The notes under the pieces were generated by a model. It had not been told where the DNA came from. It worked only from the letters and a program-made list of their open reading frames with translations, and ran no database searches. DNA of 64,000 nt, from assembly GCA_027924585.1 (NCBI GenBank), contig BSBM01000186.1, forward strand, positions 4,030,001 through 4,094,000, given 5' to 3'. The DNA comes from Larix kaempferi (lineage: Eukaryota > Streptophyta > Pinopsida > Pinales > Pinaceae). Shown piece after piece: positions 34,072 to 46,400 of this stretch; the first letter of the stretch is position 1, and every line of letters begins with the position of its first letter. A program made the translations under genes and the position numbers.

Positions 34072-35305
34072 TCACTTTAAAATATTTGGAAATCTCCTAC
34101 CAATTCTTACCCATTGGATATTTGTGATTTTTCCACGATTTTTCATATCATTCACTGTTATATCTACACCTGTGTATTGCTCATAACTTATAGGTGGCTG
34201 ACTTTTAAATGTCATTCGTAAGCTAGCCAAGAGTTCAAATTCTTTTGATAGCTTTTCCATTATGACTGCCTCTTTTAAATTTCCTTCTATGCCTTCAAAT
34301 GTTGCATCGTTGTTTCTTTTGTTGTTTAAAAACACTTGATATGATTCTTGGGTGTACAAATCACCATTCTCATCCCAATGGAATGGAAATCCTTTTTTTA
34401 ATGCATCTATGAACAATCCTTTAAAGAAGGTGATTTCTCTTATTAGATTGTTTACCTTGGTTTGGCCTCTATTCATTAATTTCTTTGTTATCACCAAATT
34501 GGCATTTGTAATGATATGTGTTTTGTCAGTGCCCCTCAATGTTTGCTATTGGGCTTTGGTCCCGCTATTCAAAATTTTTATTACATTCTGAGCTATGTTC
34601 AGTTTTTTGAATATCTCAATTGATATAGTGTCCCACAAGGTGTGTTTGGTCCCTTTCAGGGTGCTTCCAGGGGTGCCTTCCATATGATCGGTTTTGACAA
34701 TATATCACCTCTTTTTGTAACTAGTCCTTCTCCTTCTTTACGTGCTCAAGGAGCTCATCCCTTTCTATTATATTTTCATTTAGATTCATATCCTCTGCTT
34801 CCTTTGAATCCAACATTTTCTCGATATTGATTATTTCTACTTGCTTCATGGACAGACCCATCATAAGTTTACTTGTCCCTTTAGTGGACCGAGGGGTGGC
34901 TTGAGCTGTAATTGTTGCCTTTTCTAATTCTAGCCTAGAAACCCGTAGTTTTAGGCAAGTTACCTTGTCTTTGTACTGCTTCATGGAGCTCTTATAATCT
35001 AGCATCTCCTTATGGATATTCTCCTTCTCCTCTTGGGGTACCAATAGCTCTGGGGTCTATACATGTTCTACCTTTGGTAGCTTCAATTTCTTCTTCAACA
35101 CTTCGATCTCATTGTCCTTTTGCAACATCAATGATTGCACATGAGTGAGATCACTTGGATTAGCCCCAAGTGGAACCATTTTCTGTTCTAGTTCTTTGAT
35201 AGTCAACTGCTTGGATTTGGTGGCAACCTTCTCTAACTTTAACTACTTTTCAATCTTCTGCACTAGCGCCTGCTTCTTCTTAACATTGTTTGACAGAAAA
35301 TCCAC
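34072..35305 (-). pseudogene. Decayed coiled-coil protein frame, unknown family
   Basis: From about 35305 down to 34721 one minus-strand frame is rich in Lys, Glu and Leu heptad-like spacing (for example KDKVTCLKLRVSRLELEKA), a probable long coiled coil. After a frameshift near 34700 a second frame continues to 34072 with 155 open codons (for example KKGFPFHWDENGDLYTQES), ending at 34072. The stops I can place inside the frames are all TAG, at positions where Gln fits. I do not recognise a family. It may be an extra ORF of an LTR element or a host pseudogene. Its upstream end runs into the LTR of gypsy-D. Confidence 0.45.
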
Positions 35306-35339
35306 TCAAGCGGATGCGAGCCAGATCTCCCTAGCTCAA

Positions 35340-36183
35340 TGTGATACTAGAACAAATAGAACAGACTATAAACCACCTTCCTAGATCTAGTTAAACATCA
35401 AGTTATTAGATGTTTTATCTTAAGTTTGTAGCCCTTTATCCTGGATGTTGTTCTATGCCTCGTGGTCGTCAGATCTCAGCTACAAGACCTTCCAAGACAC
35501 ATAGAACAAGACAAACGAGTAAAAAGCATCTAAACAGTAACAGATCTAAATAAACAGTTAAGAAGGTAAACTACACAATATCATCAACACAATAATATTG
35601 GAGGAAAGTGTTTATATTACTGTAAAAATAAGGTAAGTACATAGAAGAAAATGACTACAACCAAAGCTTAACGAAGCAATCCTTCTCCATCCAAGCCAAT
35701 GCCATAACCTCCAAGGAAGTGTGAGTCTCTCAATGGATGAGTAGAGATATCTCTAAAGTGATTTCACCAGCATGTAGAAATTATAGAATTCCTCCCTTTA
35801 GAGTGGGATAGAGCTTCATTTATATAAGACTAAGTGGATAGGGTATGGATAGAGTAGGTTGAGATATGATAGGAGAGAGATAGGGGATCCTTCCAAGGGG
35901 TTAGGAACCGAATGCTAGCTCTCCCAAAAGGTCAGGGATAGGGATCCATGTTTGCTGGCTTCGAGAATGGGCTCAAAGAAGCTATTTTTGTCCATTAACT
36001 AACATCGTCACACCCTGCAAGAGGACAAGCCGGTATGTCGTAGGTTGCATGAGGACAACCTGCGACGACCTCTCAAAACCTAGTATAAATGAGTATGTAT
36101 CTCTTCCAGGTTAATAACTTAGTCAGGGAAACTTTAGGGATGCATACACTAAATCTCACGATGGTAATATTTTAGGTGTAACA
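35340..36183 (-). repeat. gypsy-D 3' LTR (left edge approximate)
   Basis: On the minus strand an LTR start TGTTACACC lies at 36183, next to the purine-rich GCTTTGTGGGGCATTT (36199-36184). A TATA box, CTTATATAAATG, lies at 35827-35816, about 360 bp in, as expected for U3. The left end is not fixed because the partner LTR is outside the window, so 35340 is an estimate. Confidence 0.6.
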
Positions 36184-36267
36184 AAATGCCCCACAAAGCA
36201 TGAAGCTATTGAAATTTGGACAGGTGAAATGGTTTGACAAAAGAAATGGCAATGGCTCGTTGGACGA

Positions 36268-36526
36268 AGGATGCTGCTGCAGTACAACTGACTCTAAGTA
36301 TACAGTCTCATATGATGTACAACATGGCTACTGACCAATACAATACAGATCCATGGTAGTAATGAATGACTAAACACAATCATGGCTACTAGACACAAGG
36401 ATGCTGCTGCAGTACAACTGACTCTGAGTATACAGTCTCATATGATGTACAACATGGCTACTGACCAATACAATACAGATCCATGGTAGTAATGAATGAC
36501 TAAACACAATCATGGCTACTAGACAC
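36268..36526. repeat. 129-bp tandem repeat, two copies
   Basis: Units beginning AAGGATGCTGCTGCAGTACA at 36268 and 36397 are almost identical; I noticed one A/G difference (ACTCTAAG and ACTCTGAG). A third, partial unit follows. It belongs to the gypsy-D spacer. Confidence 0.92.
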
Positions 36527-37640
36527 AAGCATAGATCCATGATGAGATGATAACATAGCCATGACCAATACAAATGTGGCTCCGTGTAATATGACTCAAT
36601 ACAATATCCATCACAACCTAGGTAAAATATGACTCCCCAGGGTCTTCAAGCTGAAACCGCAATGATACGAATCTATCCATGTGATTACAAATGTCTTGGC
36701 ATCAAGCATGGTATAAACCACTTGATTACCGATCATTGATGTATACCATTAACAAGCACGAGGGAAATCACCATTAATGTCAATGATCCCCAAGGTATCA
36801 TAGTACATATCACTAAGTGTGAATAAATGAGCTGAAGTCGAACACATGATGAAATCTTCCAATCAAGAGTCAATGATATAAACTCATGTTGAAAGCAAGC
36901 TAACCTTCCATTGAGGCATGCAGGGCCAAGGTACTTGGTTGGTTTCTAGATTCAATTCCCGGATGATGTGTTGAAGTCGACAAGGATGAATCCGTCGAAG
37001 GAGGGCCATGATGTATCCCCCATCATCGACATGAAACACAACAAAGGATGTGTAGAGAAGATCGGATGGTACAAGAACATGCAAGACTGACTCAGAATAG
37101 ACCAACATGATGGAAGGTGTACTGACTGCAGATAATGAATGGTGAGAGTATTCTTGAACATGGGCATGTCATGACTTGGCATTATTGACATGATGAGTAT
37201 GATACCGATTCCTAATGCAATTTAGGATGGAAACTTTCTTTGAATGAAACAAAGGAGTAACAAGACTCAAGAAGTAGGTAAAACTCTAGGACAAACAAAT
37301 AATCCAATTGTAATATGCAAATGCAAATCAGTGCCATGTTCAAGAATGACTAGGTACTGCCACTGATAAAGGGTGTAACATAAAAGCTTTCCTTTTTCCC
37401 CATCATGAATCATGAGTGCCTCATGTGTTTTTTATGAACTTGATGAGGGTAACCAGATGCTCGGTATAGCTCATCTCAGAGATGACTCCAATCTCAAATA
37501 TTTTTCGAACCTAGGATAAGAGGGGTTCGTCCCATGACGGGTGCTTCAATGTGAAAGTTTAACGAGTCAATGGAAGGTAAAACTCAGTTGTCATTTCATA
37601 TTTAGAGATTCTGAAAAGAACTAAAGAAGACTCCAATGGT

Positions 37641-37763
37641 CCTTTTTCGTAAAGTTAGCCTCATCGCCCGAAAAAAGGGTAAAACAATGCGGGAGAGGAC
37701 TCTTCTAGTCATGATTGGCTGGAGTATACCTTTTTTCGTTAGTGCCCCTTGGTTCGAAAAAGG
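37641..37763. repeat. Two stem-loops of the CCTTTTTCG...CGAAAAAGG type
   Basis: Inverted repeats at 37641-37678 and 37729-37763 have arms of 9-10 bp and loops of about 17-20 nt. They lie 88 bp apart. The same motif occurs in the gypsy-B spacer, where the copies at 24256 and 24344 are also 88 bp apart. Confidence 0.75.
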
Positions 37764-37805
37764 GGTAAACAATCACCAGGAAGACGACCATTCAAATACT
37801 TTAAC

Positions 37806-38305
37806 TGTTAAGTTTATACTAATTTGACTAGCAAGATCACTGAAAGAAACACAATCACAATATAGACAAAGATTTACCCTGGGAAACCCTCATGGGGTAG
37901 AAAACCCAGCAGATCTTTCCTCAAAATAGATGATCAACCAAATACAAGATGTAGAAACCAAACAAGAGCTCCTCCTCCTCCTATGCAGACCTCTCTCTCA
38001 CTTGTGAGCTACTCCTAAGTGAGTGAATGAATGAGATAAGTGAGGAACATCATCCTCTACTTATACTCATCTCCCGACTGACCTTTTACCCTAATGGGGA
38101 CGACCTCTCCCAGGAGAGTCTAATAACCCCCAAATAATAAACTCAGGGCTGACCTCACATGGGAGATCTAATAAACCTAGTTACCACATTCTCTCAGAGG
38201 AATAACCTTCTCCGGATATACAATAAGGTCACCACGGACGAATGTACCATCTCCAGAATAATAAAATACAAATATAATATTCTTGGAAGTTACAATATTT
38301 CAACA
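37806..38305 (-). repeat. copia-1 3' LTR
   Basis: A 500-bp LTR. On the minus strand it begins TGTTGAAATATTG at 38305 and ends AAACTTAACA at 37806. It shares its layout with the copia-2 LTRs: CTCCTCCTCC block, vestigial GTCTAATAAC phrases and a start in TGTTGA, with overall clear divergence. An adjacent purine tract, CATTAAGGGGGAG, at 38318-38306 is the plus-strand primer. Confidence 0.9.
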
Positions 38306-39944
38306 CTCCCCCTTAATGAGAAGGATATTATAACAACATCTATAGGAGCAAGGATTCATCAACTACATGGTACATGATACATCTATAAATCATTGGAAGC
38401 TTTCTTCATACATCATCATCAGTAACTCAAACAATTACTGGAACATAATCAATACTGGAACATCAACATCTTTAGTATTGGGTCTTCATCTTCTGCAACA
38501 CTCGAACAGCCACAGTAACATCATCATCTGGATCTCTTAATCAACAGCCTCATCATCTGGATCTACTGATCAACATCATCTGTATCATCTTGATCTACAT
38601 CATCTCGATCATCTCGATCTACAACATTTGGATCATCTCAATCAACAGCATCTGGATCATCTCAATCAACAACATCTCGATCATCTCGATCAACAGCATG
38701 TGGATCATCTCGATCTACAGCATCTGGATCATCTCGATCAACAGCATTTGAATCATCTTGATCAATAGCATCTGGATCATCTCGATCAACAACATCTGGA
38801 TCATCTCAATCAACAACATATGGATCATCTTGATCTACAACATCATAGCAGCATACCCTGCAATACACATGATCCAATTCTGGGATGATCAATCCCTCTC
38901 ACTTTAAGACACCTCTCATGTCTATGGACGATGCAATCTAGTTCTTCTTTATAGGATGATCAATCCCGATCCTTTCAAGACATGTCCATGTCTAGGGACG
39001 ATGCAATCCTTGATCCATTTGAGACAAATCCATGTCTAGGGATGATATAGTACGTGATCCATTTAATACAAATCCATGTCTCGGGACGATATAGTTCATG
39101 ATCCATTTAAGACAAATCCATGTCTAGGGATGATACATTCCATGATCCATTTAAGACAAAACCATGTCTAGGGATGATATAGTCTTTGACAACAGAGCCA
39201 GCCCTTTTTCATGCTGGATGTATCACATCTACAGAGCCAGCCCTTTTTCATGCTGGATGTAACCCATCTACAGAGCCAGCCCTTTTTCATGCTGGATGTA
39301 ACACATCTACAGAGCCAACCCTTTTTCATGATGGATGTAATACATCTACAGAGCCAACCCTTTTTCATGCTGGATGTAACCTAGATCAAATCTAGGATTT
39401 ATCACCACAGAGCCAGTCCTTTTTCATACTAGATGTGACCTAGATCAAATCTAGGATTTATCACATACATTTTGAACTAAAAGCTCAGGGACGATGCAGT
39501 CCTATGATCAATTTTCAAAGACAGATGTCTACAGATCAATTCAGGGGACCAAAGTCCAGGGATGATGCAATTCCTCTTGTCCACTAGGGACTTCTTTCTC
39601 GAAGACAGATGTCTACGGATCAATTCATGGGACCGAAGTCCAGGGATGATGAAATCCCTCTTGTCCACTAGGGACTTCTTTCTCGAAGACAAATTTCTAT
39701 GGATCAATTCAGGGGGCCAATGTCTAGGGATGATGCAATCCCTCTTGTCCACTAGGGATTTCTTTCTCGGAGACATATGTCTACGGATCTCTTTTAGAAC
39801 ATATGTTCAAGGATGATACAATCCACTCATCAACTTAGACCTTGTCTAAGGACCATTTACCAACCTCACTATTGGTATCACCAATATAGGTATCGACATC
39901 ATCGACCTTACTATTAATACACGAAGTCTCATCATCAGTGACCA
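38306..39944 (-). repeat. copia-1 3' spacer: four minisatellite families
   Basis: Between pol and the LTR lie four tandem families. (a) 38520-38843: a 24-bp unit, about a dozen copies (CATCTGGATCATCTCGATCA). (b) 38985-39185: a unit of about 44 bp, four to five copies (ACAAATCCATGTCTAGGGAT). (c) 39192-39430: a 39-bp unit, five full copies and a variant sixth (ACAGAGCCAGCCCTTTTTCA), each able to form a hairpin. (d) 39536-39790: an 84-bp unit, three copies (GTCCACTAGGGA). Perfect inverted repeats CCTAGATCAAATCTAGG follow family (c) at 39380-39396 and 39439-39455. Open frames here on both strands are repeat readings. Confidence 0.9.
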
Positions 39945-42900
39945 CATCACCCCCCCTTCCGAGGAGGGTCCTTCTGAACTACACCAAGCTTGTCTCGGAA
40001 ATACTCAAACTTTACTCAAGACAGAGGTTTGGTCAAGATATCAGCAACTTGTTCATCAGTGCTCACATACTCAAGCTTGATAGCTCCTTTCTGCACCATA
40101 TCCCATATATAAAAATATCAGATCTCTATGTGCTTTGACTTATCATGGAACACTGGATTCTCTGTCATCTTGATACAACTCTAGTTGTCACACATGATCA
40201 CAGTGGCATCCATCTTTAAGTCAAATAGTCCTTATAATAGTTTTCGAAGTCATACTGCTTCACAACTAGCAGAGCAAGCAGCTATGTATTCTGCTTCATC
40301 TATGCTGAGAGCCACACTAGATTGCTTCCTGCTAAACCATGAGATCATGGCAGATCCTAGACAATAACATCCTCCTGATGTACTTTTCCTGTTTGATACA
40401 CTTCCTACCCAATTAGCATCTGTGTAGCCATGCAATTTGAAATCATGATCTCAGAGATAACATAGACCAAAGTCTATCATACCTTTTAGGTACCTCATCA
40501 CATGCTTTGCAGCTATCAAGTGAACTCATCTAGGTTCCACTAGATACTGACTCAAGGTATTCACGGCAAATCATATATCTGGTTTGGTATTTGTCAAATA
40601 CATCAATGACCCAATAATCTATTTGTACAGAGTCATATCCACTAACTCTGATGAGTCATCAGCTAACAGCTTCAGGCTGGAATCCATGGGAGTGGCCATG
40701 GATTTACATTCCAACATGTCAAATCTCATCAATATTTCCACAACATACTTTCCCTGGTTGAGAAAGATTCCTCTTGGTAAAGATTTCCAGTTAGCAATAA
40801 TATGACAGGTTCATCATCCATAACTTTGAGATAAAGGTTAGGATCAACTTTACTCTTGGTAAAGCCCAAGCTAGTCAAGAAACTGTCAATTCTACCATAC
40901 CAAGCTCTAGGAGCTTGCTTCAGCCCATACAAGGCCTTCTTTAGTTTGCACACATGGGTTCTTCCATCTTCCACCTCGAATCCTTGTGGTTGTTCTATGT
41001 ACACTTCCTCCTCAATTACACCATTCAGGAAGGCTGTCTTCACATGCATCTGGTGTAATTCCCACTTCATCATGGATGCAAGTGCCATGATGGTTCTAAT
41101 GGAAGTGTACCTTGCAACTAGTGCAAATGTTTCTTCATAGTCAATTCCCTCTTTCTGAGAGAATCCTCTGGCCACAAACCTTGCCTTATACTTTTTAATG
41201 CTGCCATCTGCAGCATGCTTTATCTTGTATATCCATTTGGAGGATACCACACTTTTATCCTTTGGTTTGGGAACTATTTCCCAAACATCATTCTTCATTA
41301 TTGATTGGTATTCCTCTGTCAATGCTTCCACCCACTCTTTCTTATGAGATTCCTCTTCATAACTGGTGGGTTCTTGATCTACAAGATCACACATTAGGGC
41401 CACATAGTTGGAGAATGTCTTTGGTTTCTTGCTCACCCTAGTGGAGCCTTCAGGAGCTCCATATTTTTCTGCTCCTAGTATAATGTCTCTTGCCCAAGCT
41501 AGATTTCTCTTCCATGAAATTTCTATGACAGGGGGTTCTTTTAGTTCCATCATGTCATGGTCTTCAGGAGTTGTCTCTTCAGGGGTGGGTGCAGCTTCTT
41601 TGATTCTGGAAGGTGCCTCTTCCTCATATACTTCTTCATGTTGGCACTTCCTAGATCTCTTGAGAGCTGCCTCTTCATCAAATGTCACATCCCTACTTAT
41701 TTCCATATGATGGAATCCTGGGATGTATATTCTGAATGCTTTGGATGCCTCACAATATCCAACAAATATTCCTTTCTTCCCAGATGGATCTAGCTTGGTC
41801 CTCTTTTCTTTTTGAATGTGAATGTATACTAGGAATCCAAATATCTTGAGGTGAATTACTCCAGGCTTCTTCCCTGTAAACACTTCTTCTGGGGTCTTGA
41901 AATCAAGAGCACTATGAGATAGTCTATTCTGCACATAGACTGTTGTCCTGGCTGCTTCAGCCCACAGATACATAGGTAGATCTTGATCATGTATCATTGT
42001 TTTTACTGCTTCCATAATAGTTCTATTCTTTCTTTCCGCAACACCATTCTGTTGGGGATTGTAGGGAGTGGTTAGTTCCCTCTTGATTCCAGCTTCTTTA
42101 CAAAAGACTTCAAAATCTTTTGAAGTATATTCTCCACCATTATCTGTCCTGAGTATCTTAATCTTCTTTTCTAAATGGTTTTCTATCAAGGCTTTGAATT
42201 CCTTGAACTTTCCAAAAACTTCATCTTTTCCCTTCAGAAAATATATCCAAGTCTTTATTGAATAGTCATCAATGAAACTAAGGTAGTATTCATATCCACT
42301 TAAGGATGTGGATGGCATTGGTCCACATACATCTGAATGAATCAATTCCAATGTACTCTTAGCCTTTGTATCACTCTTTGGAAATGGGTTCTTGACATTC
42401 TTTCCTTTTGCACACCCTTTGCAAATGCCATCATGATCAATCTTTAGGTCTGGTAATCCTATGACTACCTTGCTTTCATAAGGTAATGCTTTGTAGTTAA
42501 TGTGAGCAAGCCTTCTATGCCATAGCTCACTTGGGCTATTGGCTTCATGAATAAGGCAAGCTTCTGGATGGCCTTTGAGTTTGTATAGATCTCCTTCCTC
42601 TTCACCAATAACAATTGCATCGTCAATTGATTTTCCTTTGGGCCACATTAGTACTAGCCCATCTATGAATGCAAACCTATAGCCTTTCTTATACAAAGAA
42701 GATATAGAGAGTAAGTTCTTCTTCAAACCTGGTACATATAAGATTTCCTTCATCTTCAATGGGGTTCTAGAATCAATCTTCTAGCTTGCTTCACCAATTC
42801 CCTTGATGGGATATTGATAGTCATCTCCTAGAGATACCTTATGTGGAGAGGTCTTTTCTTCAATTCTTGAGAGAGTCTTCTTTTGTCCTGTCATGTGCTT

Positions 42901-43221
42901 TGAAGCACCACTATCAATGAGCCATGTATCTTCTCTAGGTGTCACAGACCGAGAGAGTGCAGAGAATAGATCATATTATTCCACATCTTCTTTTTCTATT
43001 TTAGTTCTTTTCTTTTGAGGCCTTTTTTCTTCCTCTTCTTCACTATCATCTTCTGCCAAATGTGCTTGATGTCTTTTGTGAATATTCTTTTTCTTATTTG
43101 AAGGACAATTTCTAGCAATGTGTCCTAGTTTGTGACAACTATAACATTGAACTGAGGAGAGATCTCTTTCTGTGTTTACTCCCCCTTTCTTTTTAAATCT
43201 ATTAGGAGGTTGTGACTCCTT
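39945..43221 (-). pseudogene. copia-1 gag C-terminus, protease, integrase, RT and RNase H
   Basis: Reading leftward on the minus strand, a CX2CX4HX4C knuckle (CYSCHKLGHIARNC) lies near 43155-43110. The protease active site LIDSGASKHMTG is at about 42920-42890. Stops are at a TAA near 42975 and a TAG at 42783. The integrase then runs in the open frame 42759-40729: HHCC site (H..H...CKGC), HSDVCGP, RTDNGGEYTS and NPQQNGVAERKN. The RT keeps WIYKIKHAADGS, KARFVARGF and LKKALYGLKQAPRAWYGR but a deletion near 40775 removes the catalytic YVDD box and shifts frame. RNase H continues to about 39945 (YTDANWVGS, SWFSRKQSSVALS, ADILTKPLS). It is dead because the RT active site is gone. Confidence 0.9.
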
Positions 43222-43226
43222 GTGAC
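43222..43226. repeat. Left TSD of copia-2 (GTGAC)
   Basis: GTGAC here pairs with GTGGC at 63270-63274, one mismatch. Removing copia-2 and one copy joins the copia-1 gag frame in phase (...NNGH|KESQPP...). Confidence 0.8.
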
Positions 43227-43411
43227 TGTTAGTTTTTCAGAATTTACTTCAATCTGATCTAGGATCTTAACTAAGAGAACAACATGTATAGCATATCTAC
43301 AGCATATCAATCATGAACACAATAATGCAAGCACACAATAGACACACATTTTACTTGGGGAAAATCATAAAGGTGAAAAACCCCAATAACTTCCTTAGAG
43401 ACAGATAGAGC
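43227..43411 (-). repeat. copia-2 3' LTR, left piece
   Basis: This 185-bp piece starts TGTTAGTTTTTCAG at 43227 and matches 62636 onward. It carries an extra 11 bp (a second AGCATATCTAC-like copy) absent from the 5' LTR. It is cut at AGAGC (43407-43411) by gypsy-E. Confidence 0.92.
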
Positions 43412-46400
43412 TGTCAGAACCCGAAATTTCTGAAAAATTTAAAATTTTTATTCATAACAATAAATGTTAACTAGGTAGTTTTTCTGATTTTGTTTTAAAT
43501 TAAATAACTAACATAATCTGTTGAAAGACTCTGTCTTATTAAAAACTTTGATTTTGGTGATTGTAATTAATGACTGTTTTGTTTTGAACCGCAAGGGAAG
43601 AGCTAGTCGTAGTTGACTGGCTTACTTAGCTTACGAGCTAATGCATATGTCGTCTTTTGTTTTCTCAGGTGCGCCAGTGAAGTAAGGATCACCGTTGGTT
43701 GAACTTGGTGAGCATCAATATTCCCTGTACTTAAAACTTAAAAGATCGTCATGATATTTCTTATGTAGATAGTATCAACATGTTCTACGATAGATTACAC
43801 AGTTCAGTTATAATTATTGTTTTATGAATATTATGCTATGTTACTGCTGTAACTTATCAATGGAACCATAGTTTGTATCATGAATTATCATCTGTGTAAG
43901 CGACTTAGCATCATGTGACATGTTGTCAATTTAATACTGGTGATTACTGTTTTGTTCACATAATGATAATGCGAGTTGAGAAGGTGACGCTTCTAGCGTT
44001 GTTTTCAATATATACTCCTATGCATCGAAGTCCAATGTCTACTTAGAGTTTAACATATGTTACCTGACTGCGTCTTGATTTGTAACTACCTTTACAATGT
44101 GAACCTGTAGATGAAACTCTATTTCAATCATATTAATAATAGAGGTTTATTATTCAAATTAATACTATTAACATTAGTATTAGTAGCAATTCCGATGAGT
44201 GCGTATGATAGCAATTGTGTAAAATGTCTGATAGACTTGGTAACATTTCCAGGGTAAATATCAAGGTATTTCATTTAAGGTTAACTACCTTATTTCTTAA
44301 ATGATCATGAGAATGTAGTATGCTCATAGCATTAGTCTATGATTTGGTTTTAATATATCTATATCATAAATTGATTGTGCAATAATCTTAATATTCCCAT
44401 ACGTTGGCAAGATTTATATTCTATATAGTGTTTAGGTTGTATTGATCATAAACTTTATGGTTTTAAATTGACTATATCTCCTTTATATCGTTGTAGTGAT
44501 TATACATTCCAAGTGCTTGGGATTCTCGATGATTCCTTTGCAAGGCATGCACTATATGCCAAAATGATTATATATCATTGTTATCTTATACGTTGACTTA
44601 CATATGTAATGATTTGGAAAATCGGTGTATAATGATTTGGTTGGCAATGGAACTATAGGGTCTCGACCCATATTACGTTGATTTATTTGGAGGCTACGTG
44701 GTTCACTCTCCTCCATGCAATTTGTGATATATAAGCTGGTTTCATAAACCCTACAGGTTATTGTAGTTGCCTTCGGGCTCGGGTCCTAGGGATGAAACCC
44801 TCCCTGTCTGAGTTTCGTATTGAAGCCCTGTAACAAAGTGCAGAGTGTGGTGGTTATGGCCTCGTGGTTCCATTCTGTAGCAAGATAAGTCTTCGGCTCT
44901 GGTCATGGCGTTTGCTATGGTTTTCATTGTCTCGTGGTCTTGTTCTTCCTTCTTTGTTTAAGTCTCGGCTGTCTTGTTCTTCCTTCTTTGTTTAAGTCTC
45001 GACTGTCTACAAACCTTCACTGTACTGGTGCGGATGTGAGATGGAGTTTCTCTATTGTCTTTAATGTTATGAGAGGGTTGAAGCATTGGTTTTTGGGTGT
45101 GCTTGTGGACTAGTTCAATTCCAGTGTGAGGATTTTGACTGCAAGAGTTGTCTGTCGCGGCTGTCATTTGAAAGTTATGAGGGTGTGCTTTACTCTTTCA
45201 ACCGACGAGGGTTTGGGGTTTCACTGCCTGCTTTCACCGGTGGCTTCCAGATTATCCACGGCTACAAATGCACAGGTAATGAACAACATTACTTTCATTA
45301 ATTCTGTTTTGCAAGCAAGTGTAAGTTTCCTCTTATTTAAACTCTCGGCAATGAATGTATATTAACATCCCTCTGAAATGAATGTGCAGGTCTCACGGAT
45401 TTGTAGGTGTACAGGGTTCTATCTTCAACGCTCTCATACGGGTAAGCCTGGTTATCCACGGCTGTCTCTTCCTTTGCTGGTTTAAGTGATTAGGGTTGTG
45501 TCAAGGAGGAGACTCCTGTGTAGTGAGGTCGGTTGACGACTTGGTGTTTATGGTTACAGTCATATGTATGGAGTTGTTTTGTTTGAAATGAAATGGGGTT
45601 TGAAACCCTGTTAAGTTTATGGAGAGCCATTCACGGCCAACTGTATGAGGCCAGGGTTTTCTGTTATTGTGCTTTGTATTTGCTGAGCACGGGGTTCTAA
45701 CCTCGCTGTATGAGATTTAAACTTAATATAATATTGGGCCTGATATGGCCGTATTTTGAATTTCGTATTTTGTTAAAATATTACAATGTATTTGTAATGT
45801 GTGGATAGATGTATTCTTCGGTACCTACAATGGAAGATGACTATGTTTAATGAAACCCTATAATTGTTGTTCTGCGTTTTACTTCGGTTTGGAGTGTTAA
45901 ATAAAGATTATGGATAATCCTCGGCTGTGACTGTAATCTTTAAAAACATAGGGTTGCTCTGGTGAATTGGGGTTCTGTTTTATGTTCAAAGCATATGTAG
46001 GGTATTGTGAGCTCGATAGTGACTGGGTATGAATTATAATAATATTTGTTTTGATTCTTGTACAGTTGTTAAATGAAACTGTAGGTTAAATAATATATAC
46101 ACATAGAAATATGTGTAAAGTTACTGTAGGTTATAGCTGCCATATAAGGCATTCTTTTCATTTGTTTTTCAGTCTGTCGATGGGATACTGTAAGGCTACG
46201 GCCATGTAGGGTTTTGGGAACTACTCCAAAGGAGATATTTGTACTGAATAATATTAATACTGTGTATAATTTAAGATGGTTTATAATCAGCCAATGATGA
46301 CTGTGTTAGTCGACAGTTTCTCTGTTGTATTAATATGTTTGTATTGTTTAAAAACAACTCTGTTATTTCTATTATATTGACAAGGCTACTGTGTTCTGAT

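Larger units (their letters stand above)
35340..37805 (-). mobile_element. gypsy-D: 3' end of a second Tat-like element
   Basis: The 3' LTR and polypurine tract are followed to the right by 1.6 kb of non-coding spacer. It is related in design and partly in sequence to the gypsy-B spacer: the phrases CCTTTTTCGTAA, CTCTTCTAGTC and ACTTTAAC occur in the same order at 37630-37805 and 24256-24425. Copia-1 cut it at 37805. Its pol should lie on the far side of copia-1, beyond 64000. A 129-bp tandem unit is at 36268-36526. Confidence 0.65.

Noticed and set aside
38520-39430. CRISPR-like regularly repeated units
   Set aside because: The repeats are directly contiguous with no unique spacers, there are no cas genes, and the setting is a plant retrotransposon.
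39168-39816. Overlapping open frames on both strands over 39192-39430 and 39477-39816
   Set aside because: Unit lengths of 39 and 84 bp are multiples of three, so any open frame stays open through the array. These are repeat artefacts.
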